From contig JAJRDF010000097.1 in assembly GCA_028678555.1 (NCBI GenBank), positions 1 to 5,817 of the forward strand: DNA of 5,817 bases, in the 5' to 3' direction. Both the position numbers and the translations under genes were made by a program. This DNA comes from Methanomicrobiales archaeon. GTDB taxonomy: Archaea; Halobacteriota; Methanomicrobia; Methanomicrobiales; JACTUA01. Numbering within the stretch: position 1 is the stretch's first letter; every line of letters starts with the position of its first letter. The notes beneath the pieces are model-generated. The model worked only from the letters and a program-made list of their open reading frames with translations. It ran no database searches and had not been told where the DNA came from. Shown piece by piece: positions 1-4,676 of this stretch.

Positions 1-495
1 CATGTCCTTGATCTGCCGGTCCACCACCGGGGCACCCTCCTCGGCCACGATCTCGAAGATCCTGCCGCCCGGGATGGTGGCCAGCTGCTGCAGCTGGGGA
101 TTGAGCGTCCAGTAGTAGAGCCGGGCGGCGACCAGCTCGTCCGGGTCCTCGCTCACCTTCACCCCCACCTCCATGAAGAAGTCGGAGTGCTCCTTGTGGT
201 TCACGATGGAGATGACGTTCGGGACCTTCATCCTCTTTGCCAGCCAGCATGCCATCAGGTTTACCGCGTCATCGTGGGTGGTTGCGATGAAGGCCTCGGC
301 CCGGTCGATCCCTGCATCCATCAGGATCGCCTTGTCGGTGGCGTTCCCGATGACGGCCATCACGTCGAATTTCTCCAGGAGGTCGTTGCACCGCGCCTCG
401 CTCTGGTCCACCACCACCACGTTGTCCCCGTGCTCCGCGGCAAGGGCGGTGAGGTTCCTCCCGATCCCCCCGAGCCCCACGATGATCACATACAT
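1..495 (-). CDS. trkA: TrkA/KtrA-family K+ transport regulator (NAD-binding RCK protein), 3' end outside window
   Basis: Cytoplasmic regulatory subunit that binds NAD(H) or another nucleotide and gates a Trk/Ktr potassium channel at the membrane. The first 165 residues are visible. They open with a Rossmann strand and the dinucleotide loop GLGGIG (residues 7-12), followed by the acidic residue ending strand 2 (VVVVD, D30), the family-typical VIGNATD (48-54) and a TTHDD turn after strand 4. From about residue 125 the sequence reads into the start of the RCK_C (TrkA_C) ligand domain (IPGGRIFEIVAEEGAPV). The start is ATG at 495, which places the Rossmann strand immediately at the N-terminus as usual for the family. 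No Shine-Dalgarno lies in the preceding 20 nt, so a leaderless or short-leader mRNA is likely. Single-RCK members are about 215-225 residues, so roughly a quarter is missing to the left. The transporter subunit is not in view. Family assignment is secure; which transporter it serves is unknown. Confidence 0.93.
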   Translation of the reverse strand, partial: MYVIIVGLGGIGRNLTALAAEHGDNVVVVDQSEARCNDLLEKFDVMAVIGNATDKAILMDAGIDRAEAFIATTHDDAVNLMACWLAKRMKVPNVISIVNHKEHSDFFMEVGVKVSEDPDELVAARLYYWTLNPQLQQLATIPGGRIFEIVAEEGAPVVDRQIKDM

Positions 496-575
496 ACGGA
501 CCGGTTCTATCCAGGGGGATGAAAAACTTGCTGCCGACCATGGCGATATCTTACCAGGAGGACTCCGAGTCTTCC

Positions 576-609
576 GCTCCTGGGGGGCTCCGACCCCCTG
601 CCGCGGGGG
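576..609. repeat. GC-rich hairpin repeat, copy 1
   Basis: One of three similar intergenic elements in the window. It starts CGCTCCTGGGGG, continues CTCCG then a CCCCC run, and ends GCCGCGGGGG. The G-run and C-run can pair into a short GC-rich stem. The same order of blocks occurs at 2433-2463 and 2529-2565 in the same orientation. This copy sits between the RNase III gene and the TrkA gene, just after the point where the ribbon-helix-helix-like reading frame loses its resemblance to the family. Function unknown; it could act as a transcript-end structure or be a small dispersed repeat. Confidence 0.6.
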
Positions 610-614
610 TGTCT

Positions 615-722
615 CTAGGGGGGAGGACTGACGTACCCGTCAATGGTATTCACTGCCTCCACCGGCAACCGTATCTGGATCGGCACCGTGCGGCCGTTCT
701 TCAGTACCCTCCGACCCTTCAC
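615..722 (-). pseudogene. Truncated ribbon-helix-helix-like small ORF overlapping the RNase III stop
   Basis: A 35-codon frame starting with GTG at 722. The GTG overlaps the RNase III stop codon by 4 nt (GTGA), the usual arrangement of translationally coupled genes. The protein is basic at the N-terminus (MKGRRVLKNGR), then has TVPIQIRLP, which looks like the DNA-contacting beta strand of MetJ/Arc-type proteins, then VEAVNTIDGYVS, which looks like the first helix. The second helix, normally beginning near an SRSE/SRSD motif, is absent: the frame runs into SPPP and a stop inside the GC-rich repeat zone, and the other frames do not supply it. The simplest reading is the remnant of an antitoxin-like or regulator gene truncated at its 3' end; a genuine mini-protein is possible. 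What is seen is the reading frame and overlap; the RHH call is by pattern only. Confidence 0.4.
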
Positions 723-1255
723 CTCCTGGACATCCTGTCAATCGTCTGGAAAAACCGGGTCTTCTCCATGAACTTCATCACTCCCTTGATTCCTTTATCC
801 AGGTAGATGGCGCCCAGCAGCGCCTCAAAACAGTCGGCCAGGAGATCCGTCCTCTGGTCGTTCCATACTTTCCTGGCCTTTTCATCACTTCCCCAGATGA
901 GGTAGTCCTGGAGTTTCAGGGAGTTCTTCGCGAACTTGTGGAGAATCAGGTTATTGCCATAGAATTCCCTGAGATCGTTCAGCTGTTCCGGAGAACACCT
1001 GATTTTCTCCAGCTTTTTTGATCCCTGGGAAAAATGGTCGATGATCGTGAAGTCCAGGATCGTATCCCCGATGGTATCAAAACCCACCTGGCTCCCGTTC
1101 GCATTCAGTTCAGGAAATTCGATCTCTTCATTGAGTTTCGCATTCCTGGTGAGGGCACGGATGAGAAGGAGACGATCATGGAACCGCTCGCCAAGAAACC
1201 TGTCCTCGGCCCGGCTGCTCTTCTCCTTCACGAACTTCGACCACGGGGATGCCAT
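719..1255 (-). CDS. Stand-alone ribonuclease III domain protein (paralogue A, most catalytic acids kept)
   Basis: 178 residues matching the RNase III catalytic fold, an endonuclease family that cuts double-stranded RNA as a dimer using Mg2+. After a 20-residue charged leader, FLGERFHDRLLLIRALTR (20-37) matches the first helices. The signature that reads ERLEFLGD in E. coli is VGFDTIGD here (57-64), so the E38 position is V57, E41 is D60 and D45 is D64. The second motif LADCFEALLGAIYLDKG (139-155) keeps D141 and E144, equivalents of D114 and E117. The protein ends about 25 residues later with no dsRNA-binding domain, like Mini-III. The start is ATG at 1255; the frame is open upstream but the family-like sequence begins well inside, so this start suffices. 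It lies 44 nt after the winged-helix gene on the same strand and its stop overlaps a small RHH-like frame. Base composition is visibly less GC-rich than the TrkA and membrane-protein genes. Probably an active nuclease, but E-to-D and E-to-V changes leave doubt. Confidence 0.85.
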   Translation of the reverse strand: MASPWSKFVKEKSSRAEDRFLGERFHDRLLLIRALTRNAKLNEEIEFPELNANGSQVGFDTIGDTILDFTIIDHFSQGSKKLEKIRCSPEQLNDLREFYGNNLILHKFAKNSLKLQDYLIWGSDEKARKVWNDQRTDLLADCFEALLGAIYLDKGIKGVMKFMEKTRFFQTIDRMSRR

Positions 1256-1276
1256 ACAAGGTACCCATCCCGTATT

Positions 1277-1288
1277 CAGATTAACCTG
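1277..1288. promoter_or_regulatory. Near-palindrome ahead of RNase III paralogue A
   Basis: CAGATTAACCTG reads as an imperfect inverted repeat (five of six base pairs match around the centre TTAA) and lies 21 nt upstream of the RNase III start, in the 44 nt gap after the winged-helix gene. It could be an operator or an AT-rich core promoter element, but a 12 bp near-palindrome can arise by chance. Confidence 0.2.
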
Positions 1289-1299
1289 TGGGACCCGCG

Positions 1300-1575
1300 C
1301 TAGAGCCTGAACCCCGGAATCGTATCAAACAGGGACTGGTACAGCCGGGTGAAGGCCTCGATGTAGTCGGCCGCCTTCGCAGTGGAGAGGTAGCTGATCT
1401 TCTCCCCTTCCTGCAGGACGGAGAGGTATCCTTTCCCGGAGAGGAACTCCAGGTATTCCTGGCCGATCTTTGAGTTGAGGTTGCAGCGGTTGATGATGGC
1501 GGTAAACGGCCGGGGAGTCCTGCAGAAGACCAGGATCTCCCAGTAGATCTCGTACGGGGTCCTCCTCTCGGCCAT
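1300..1575 (-). CDS. Archaeal winged helix-turn-helix regulator (HTH_45/ArnR1-like)
   Basis: A 91-residue single-domain protein. RTPYEIYWEILVFC (5-18) is helix 1; PFTAIINRCNLNSKIGQEYLEFLSGKGYL (23-51) is the helix-turn-helix with the long recognition helix ending in L..L...GYL; SVLQEGEKISYLSTAKAADYIEAFTRLYQSLF (52-83) supplies the beta wing and the closing helix. The order (EIY.EIL, N..L......YL..L...G.L, wing, Y.LT..A..YI) is the pattern of the small archaeal regulators usually called predicted transcriptional regulator, COG3432. It presumably binds DNA and regulates locally. The ATG at 1575 is 2 nt after the stop of the upstream membrane-protein gene, with a G-rich run (GGGGG) just upstream as a weak ribosome site, so the two are almost certainly co-transcribed. 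Such pairs often consist of a membrane protein and its regulator, but here the target is unknown. At 91 residues it is full-length for the family. Confidence 0.8.
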   Translation of the reverse strand: MAERRTPYEIYWEILVFCRTPRPFTAIINRCNLNSKIGQEYLEFLSGKGYLSVLQEGEKISYLSTAKAADYIEAFTRLYQSLFDTIPGFRL

Positions 1576-1577
1576 GG

Positions 1578-2246
1578 CTACCCCCGCTCCATGGTCTGCC
1601 GGAGGGCGTCTTCAGACCGGGAAGCCTCCGCGAGGCGGAGGTCCCAGGCCCGGGAATACTTCCGGAACCATGAGGAGATGAGGAGGCTCACCACCCCGAC
1701 GGCCAGGTCGATCCCCACGGCCAGCAACGGGGCAAGGAAGGCGGGGAGATAGAACAATCCGGTCACCGGGGGAGCATTCAAGGCCATGATCCCCTCGAAG
1801 ATGTTGATCACGCCCAGTCCGATGAACACGATGCCACCCAGGGTGCAGATAATAGTCATCTGCCGGACGGGCTGGCGGTGCTCCCGGTAATGGGCCATCA
1901 TTCTCACGATCAGGCCGGTGAGGGCCTCGCCGGAGACCGGTTCCTCCAGGGCCGCGAACTCGTCGCGGATCTCTGTCACCCCCTCCATGACCGTGACGCT
2001 GGAGAGGATCCACCGGAACCCCAGGAACGCGATGGCCCCCCAGGCAATGACCTGGACGGCGGCAAATCCCAGGGACTCCCCGTTCACGATGCCCAGCACG
2101 CCCGTGACAATAAAGGCGATCCCGAAGGCCATGATCATCGCGCCAAAGACCAGGTTCAGGATGCACAGGACAAAGAAGGACCGGAGCTCTGCGGCGAAGT
2201 TCCGGGATGTCTGTTGAACGCTTTTTTCTGTCGATTCTTTCGTCAT
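1578..2246 (-). CDS. Four-helix integral membrane protein of unknown function
   Basis: 222 residues, not recognised as a characterised family. A polar N-terminus (1-24) is followed by strongly hydrophobic stretches at about 25-54, 61-84, 129-155 and 164-193, so four membrane segments arranged as two hairpins. Between them is a 44-residue charged loop (85-128; VTEIRDEFAALEEPVSGEAL, then RMMAHYREHRQPVRQ). A basic tail follows (WFRKYSRAWDLRLAEASRSED). The two halves look alike in layout (Gly-rich first helix, short loop, second helix), suggesting an internal duplication, though I see no clear sequence repeat. The ATG at 2246 is supported by GGTGA 10 nt upstream and by a TATA-like box further up. 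It is the first gene of a leftward unit: the winged-helix gene follows after 2 nt. A regulator-coupled membrane sensor or stress protein is one guess, without direct evidence. The gene itself is confident; the function is unknown. Confidence 0.8.
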   Translation of the reverse strand: MTKESTEKSVQQTSRNFAAELRSFFVLCILNLVFGAMIMAFGIAFIVTGVLGIVNGESLGFAAVQVIAWGAIAFLGFRWILSSVTVMEGVTEIRDEFAALEEPVSGEALTGLIVRMMAHYREHRQPVRQMTIICTLGGIVFIGLGVINIFEGIMALNAPPVTGLFYLPAFLAPLLAVGIDLAVGVVSLLISSWFRKYSRAWDLRLAEASRSEDALRQTMERG

Positions 2247-2256
2247 TGCAGTATGT

Positions 2257-2261
2257 TCACC
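2257..2261 (-). promoter_or_regulatory. Ribosome binding site of the membrane-protein gene
   Basis: GGTGA on the minus strand, 10 nt before the ATG at 2246. It is complementary to the archaeal 16S rRNA 3' end (TCACC) and supports that start. Confidence 0.55.
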
Positions 2262-2282
2262 GGATCACTCATCTATTGGCTG

Positions 2283-2294
2283 TTTATTAATAAA
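2283..2294 (-). promoter_or_regulatory. Palindromic TATA-like box of the membrane-protein/winged-helix unit
   Basis: TTTATTAATAAA is a perfect 12 bp palindrome in otherwise GC-rich DNA, 37-48 nt upstream of the ATG at 2246. That distance suits an archaeal TATA box with transcription starting around 2257-2265. The symmetry means it could also serve as a repressor or activator site, for example for the winged-helix protein in the same operon; this is inference. Confidence 0.5.
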
Positions 2295-2432
2295 ACCATG
2301 AAACTGAGATACGTAACTGCGAGACGGAGGCGAGTTCGCTTTCTGTGGCGACTTCTCGCCGTCCGGCCGTCCTCCCGGATCGTATTCCTGTGATTCACGG
2401 GGTCTTCCCTGATACGTGGACTGCTACGGGGA

Positions 2433-2463
2433 CGCTCCTGGGGGCTCCGCCCCCCGCCGCCCC
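2433..2463. repeat. GC-rich hairpin repeat, copy 2
   Basis: CGCTCCTGGGGG, CTCCG, a six-C run and GCCGC, the same blocks as copy 1. GGGGGC (2440-2445) and GCCCCC (2449-2454) form a perfect 6 bp stem around TCC. It lies 66 bp before copy 3 in the same orientation. Confidence 0.65.
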
Positions 2464-2528
2464 TCATGCGGATGATCCTGTTCATCACTTCCTGTTGGTT
2501 TCCTCGATATCATCCGTACTGGTGAGAC

Positions 2529-2565
2529 GCTCTCGGGGGCTCCGCTTCGGCTCCGCCCCCGCCGC
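2529..2565. repeat. GC-rich hairpin repeat, copy 3 (with internal duplication)
   Basis: Starts CGCTCTCGGGGGC and ends GCCCCCGCCGCG, as in the other copies, but the central part carries GCTCCGC twice around TTCG. The outer GGGGGC/GCCCCC arms pair and a CCG/CGG pair can close the inner loop. The extra unit looks like a small tandem duplication of the loop. Confidence 0.6.
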
Positions 2566-2659
2566 GTGGGCACCCCCCGATATTGTTCCGGGAACTGATG
2601 ATCCATCCTGTGCCGCAAAACGGCGTGGCAGGAATATCCTCACGGGGGAGGGACCGGAA

Positions 2660-2676
2660 GGAGGGTCTCCCCCTCC
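2660..2676. repeat. Perfect 6 bp inverted repeat
   Basis: GGAGGG (2660-2665) and CCCTCC (2671-2676) are separated by 5 nt. It is different in sequence from the three GGGGGCTCC-type repeats. It lies about 100 bp upstream of the AHSA1 operon promoter. A role as terminator or in RNA structure is possible but unproven. Confidence 0.35.
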
Positions 2677-2780
2677 AGCCGGAGGTTCGGGTAATCCGGG
2701 GAGGTGAGATCCCTGTCCTGTCCCCATGTCAGAGACATCCACTCTGCTTCCTTTCACGGACTGTGACACGGGCATACCTC

Positions 2781-2788
2781 TTTTATCT
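2781..2788 (+). promoter_or_regulatory. TATA-like box of the AHSA1/hemerythrin operon
   Basis: TTTTATCT in a GC-rich setting, about 50 nt upstream of the ATG at 2839. Transcription would start near 2808-2812. A short inverted repeat, CTCAC (2801-2805) and GTGAG (2811-2815), lies across this expected start point and could be an operator. Confidence 0.45.
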
Positions 2789-2838
2789 CAACGCCTGATG
2801 CTCACCCACCGTGAGAGAACAGGAGAGTGGATGAGCCC

Positions 2839-3327
2839 ATGACAGGAAAGACGATGGTAACCACACCCACCGACCGTGAGATCGTGATCACCCGCATCTT
2901 CGATGCGCCGCGGGAGCTGGTGTGGAGAACCTCCATGGATCCGGATCTCATCCCCCGGTGGTGGGGACCGGCGCGCCTGAAGACAACGGTGGAGAGGATG
3001 AACGTGAGGCCTGGCGGCACCTGGCGGGTCGTCCAGCGCGACACGGACGGCACCGAGTATGGCTTCCACGGCGAGTACCGGGAGGTGGTGCCGCCCAGGC
3101 GGGTGATCCAGACCTTTGAATTCGAAGGGATGCCAGGCCACGTGTCGGTGGAAACCTCCACATTTGAGGAGGTCGGGGGCAGAACGAAGCTCACGATCAC
3201 AGAGCGGTTCGACTCGGTGGAGGACCGGGACGGGATGCTTGGATCAGGCATGGAGGAAGGGCTGACCGAGACCCATGACCGTCTCGAGGCGCTGCTCGCG
3301 GAACTGCAGAAGGGAAAGAAGCGGTGA
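2839..3327 (+). CDS. AHSA1/SRPBCC-domain protein
   Basis: 162 residues from the ATG at 2839, the full length of the family. SRPBCC proteins have a helix-grip fold with a deep hydrophobic pocket for a small ligand; this subgroup is named after the Aha1 C-terminal domain and its bacterial-type members have no established reaction. Family marks in order: DREIVITRIFDAPRELVW (12-29), RWWGP (40-44), RPGGTWR (57-63), FHGEYREV, FE.EGMPGHVSVETSTFEE, TKLTITERF, and the C-terminal SGMEEGLTETHDRLEALL helix that covers the pocket. The start is uncertain: GTG 2827, ATG 2839 and ATG 2854 are in frame. AGGAGA at 2821-2826 is too close to the GTG and rather far from 2839; AGGAAAG before 2854 is a weak site, and relatives commonly begin near the TTPTDREIV stretch, so 2854 is a serious alternative. 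The hemerythrin-like gene follows 14 nt downstream, so they are probably one transcript. The family is widespread in bacteria, and acquisition by transfer is possible. Confidence 0.9.
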   Translation: MTGKTMVTTPTDREIVITRIFDAPRELVWRTSMDPDLIPRWWGPARLKTTVERMNVRPGGTWRVVQRDTDGTEYGFHGEYREVVPPRRVIQTFEFEGMPGHVSVETSTFEEVGGRTKLTITERFDSVEDRDGMLGSGMEEGLTETHDRLEALLAELQKGKKR

Positions 3328-3330
3328 ACT

Positions 3331-3334
3331 GAGG
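3331..3334 (+). promoter_or_regulatory. Ribosome binding site of the hemerythrin-like gene
   Basis: GAGG with a 7 nt spacer to the ATG at 3342, located in the 14 nt gap after the AHSA1 gene. It fixes the start and indicates independent initiation on a shared transcript. Confidence 0.55.
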
Positions 3335-3341
3335 ATCTGTT

Positions 3342-3983
3342 ATGGCTGTACCTCTTGATGCCATCATGGCATTCCACAATGCATTTAGAAATGACCTGAA
3401 GCGAATCGATGCGGCAGCACTGGAATCGGCACGGGGAAAGGCGGGCCTCGCCCCCACGATAGAGCGCTTCCGGTTCTTCAACGAGATGCTGGTCTGGCAT
3501 GCCCACGGGGAAGAACAGGCAGTCTTCCCCCGGCTGGAGACCGTGGCGCCGCTGGTTGCGGAAGCCTACCTGAAGGACCACCATGGGCTTGACGCGGCAT
3601 ATGACACCCTGAATGCCGCGTATACCGCGCAGGACCCGCTGCAGACGGCCCGGGCCACCGCAGCATTCAAGTTCCATCTCGACATCCACCTGGCCAAGGA
3701 GGATACGCACCTCTACCGGATCTTTAGGGAACGGATCTCCCTGCCCGAGCAGGGGAAGGCAGTCGGTATCATGGCCGGCATGGTTCCCCAGCCGCGGGTC
3801 CCCGAGGTGGTGGGATGGCTCTTCCCGCTGATAGGGTGGGAGGACCGGATGAACATGGTCCACATCTACCAGTCGATGATGCCTCCCCCTGCCTTCGCCG
3901 GGATGAAGGGGCTCATTCAAAAGGCCATCCCCGGCGACTGGGCGGAACTCGTGCGGCGGATTCCCACGTTAGAGGGGAAATAA
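3342..3983 (+). CDS. Hemerythrin-like (HHE cation-binding) protein
   Basis: 213 residues. The first 130 form a four-helix bundle with the ligand set of HHE/hemerythrin proteins: H12 in helix 1 (AFHNAFRND), H53/H55 with E57/E58 in helix 2 (WHAHGEEQAVFPRLE), H80/H81 before helix 3 (DHHGLD), and H112, H116 and E120 in helix 4 (FHLDIHLAKEDTHLY). Such sites usually hold a di-iron centre that binds O2, NO or peroxide, so roles in oxygen or nitrosative sensing, storage or detoxification are typical of the family; a Zn or other metal is also possible. The remaining 80 residues (WLFPLIGWEDRMNMVHIYQSMMPPPAFAGMKGLIQKAI) form a second, mostly helical part without obvious metal ligands, seen in longer family members. 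There is no signal peptide or membrane segment, so it should be cytoplasmic. It is co-oriented with the AHSA1 gene 14 nt upstream. For a strict anaerobe an O2-binding protein makes sense in oxidative defence; this is inference. Confidence 0.88.
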   Translation: MAVPLDAIMAFHNAFRNDLKRIDAAALESARGKAGLAPTIERFRFFNEMLVWHAHGEEQAVFPRLETVAPLVAEAYLKDHHGLDAAYDTLNAAYTAQDPLQTARATAAFKFHLDIHLAKEDTHLYRIFRERISLPEQGKAVGIMAGMVPQPRVPEVVGWLFPLIGWEDRMNMVHIYQSMMPPPAFAGMKGLIQKAIPGDWAELVRRIPTLEGK

Positions 3984-4008
3984 TTTCTGACGGGAGAAAA
4001 AGCGGGGA
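3981..4008. terminator. Compact convergent transcript end
   Basis: Only 25 bp separate the stop of the hemerythrin-like gene from the stop of RNase III paralogue B on the other strand. The gap carries TAATTTCT in the plus direction and a TTTTT run (complement of 3997-4001) in the minus direction, consistent with T-rich archaeal termination both ways. No clear hairpin is present. Confidence 0.35.
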
Positions 4009-4467
4009 TTACCTGGGGTGTGGCCTGATCCCCTCGCCAAACCACCTGATCACCGCCTGGCGTGCGGCTTCGCATCCGCCATCCAGGTAGATAGCGCCGA
4101 TGATGGCCTGCAGGGTCTCGGCCAGGACAACAGGGTTCTCCTCTGCCCTGTGGTCCCTCTCCTTTTTCCCGAGCCGGATGGAAGAACCTATCCCGATCTC
4201 GAAAGCGATTCCGGCGAGCGCATCATGGTGTTCAAGATTCTCCTTTTCCTGGGTGATGGCGTCCTGTGTCGGGTAATGGGCACGGACAAGGAGGTCCACG
4301 AATGTCGCCTTGAGTACCGCGTCCCCGAGGGTGCTGAGGATCTCCTGGTCTTCGTGATGGATTCCCAGATGTCTCTCCTCGTCCGCAAACTCCTTCCTGG
4401 TCAGAGCCCGTATGAGGAGGGTTTGATTCCTGAAGCGGTAACCGAGGCGCTCTTGAAAGTTCTCCAT
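4009..4467 (-). CDS. Stand-alone ribonuclease III domain protein (paralogue B, degenerate active site)
   Basis: 152 residues that match the RNase III fold from the first helix: RLGYRFRNQTLLIRALTRKEF (7-27) is almost the canonical LGYRF...LL.ALTH start. In the signature (E. coli ERLEFLGD) it has EILSTLGD (42-49): E42 and D49 are kept but the E41 position is S45. In the second motif LAETLQAIIGAIYLDGG (115-131) the D114 position is E117 and the E117 position is Q120. Changing E117 in E. coli RNase III (for example rnc70, E117K) abolishes cleavage while leaving dsRNA binding, so this protein may bind RNA without cutting, or act with a partner. There is no dsRNA-binding domain. It shares LLIRALTR with paralogue A and aligns end to end with it. 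The ATG at 4467 is preceded by GAGAAG, a weak ribosome site, with a TATA-like element at 4500-4508. The gene lies 209 bp downstream of the VOC gene and seems to have its own promoter. Fold assignment is strong; activity is in doubt. Confidence 0.85.
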   Translation of the reverse strand: MENFQERLGYRFRNQTLLIRALTRKEFADEERHLGIHHEDQEILSTLGDAVLKATFVDLLVRAHYPTQDAITQEKENLEHHDALAGIAFEIGIGSSIRLGKKERDHRAEENPVVLAETLQAIIGAIYLDGGCEAARQAVIRWFGEGIRPHPR

Positions 4468-4499
4468 ATCTTCTCGCCACGCCTCTTTCTTTCTGAGGG

Positions 4500-4508
4500 C
4501 AATAAATC
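4500..4508 (-). promoter_or_regulatory. TATA-like box of RNase III paralogue B
   Basis: GATTTATTG on the minus strand, 33-41 nt upstream of the ATG at 4467. This would give a short leader of about 10 nt. It suggests that the RNase III gene is transcribed apart from the VOC gene. Confidence 0.4.
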
Positions 4509-4650
4509 TGGTGCAGTCATTGGAGATACGTTATCATCTGCAACCGGTTACGAGGAAGCGGTGGTTCCGGTTCCCTCAACTTCCCCGCGATCAGCCCATT
4601 CCGGAACGGATGGAACTCGGGGTACCCGATCTCTGCCTTCACGGACGCAG

Positions 4651-4669
4651 AAAAAGGGGTTTTTCCCAG
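4651..4669 (-). terminator. Probable terminator after the VOC gene
   Basis: On the minus strand, 8 nt past the VOC stop, the sequence reads TGGGAAAAACCCCTTTTT: a short GGG/CCC stem with an A5 loop followed by a T5 run. The stem is weak, but in archaea the T-run itself is the main termination signal. Confidence 0.45.
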
Positions 4670-4676
4670 GTGAACC

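Larger units (their letters stand above)
2247..2838. other. Long intergenic region between divergent operons
   Basis: About 590 bp with no convincing gene. It contains the leftward promoter near 2283, two GC-rich hairpin repeats (2433-2463 and 2529-2565), a third hairpin at 2660-2676 of a different sequence, and the rightward promoter near 2781. Several frames are open for 60-120 codons on both strands, but they are rich in Arg, Pro, Gly and Ala, run straight through the hairpin repeats and resemble no family, as expected of GC-rich non-coding DNA. A small RNA here cannot be excluded. Confidence 0.6.

Noticed and set aside
173..631. Plus-strand frame of 152 codons opposite the TrkA gene
   Set aside because: Antisense to a clear TrkA domain; no recognisable motif.
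576..2463. Insertion sequence or composite element bounded by the GC-rich repeats
   Set aside because: No transposase between the copies, the copies are direct rather than inverted, and no target-site duplication is visible; ordinary genes lie between.
2433..2565. CRISPR-like array from the repeated GC-rich units
   Set aside because: Only two nearby copies, imperfectly matched and with different internal lengths; no regular spacers and no cas genes in view.
2345..2707. Plus-strand frame of 120 codons in the long intergenic region
   Set aside because: It passes through both hairpin repeats, is mostly Pro, Arg, Gly and Ala, and has no ribosome site or family pattern.
2802..3920. Minus-strand frame of 372 codons antisense to the AHSA1 and hemerythrin-like genes
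   Set aside because: Composition rich in His, Arg, Pro and Ser with no family resemblance; the plus strand carries two clear families over the same span, so this is a shadow of GC-rich coding DNA.
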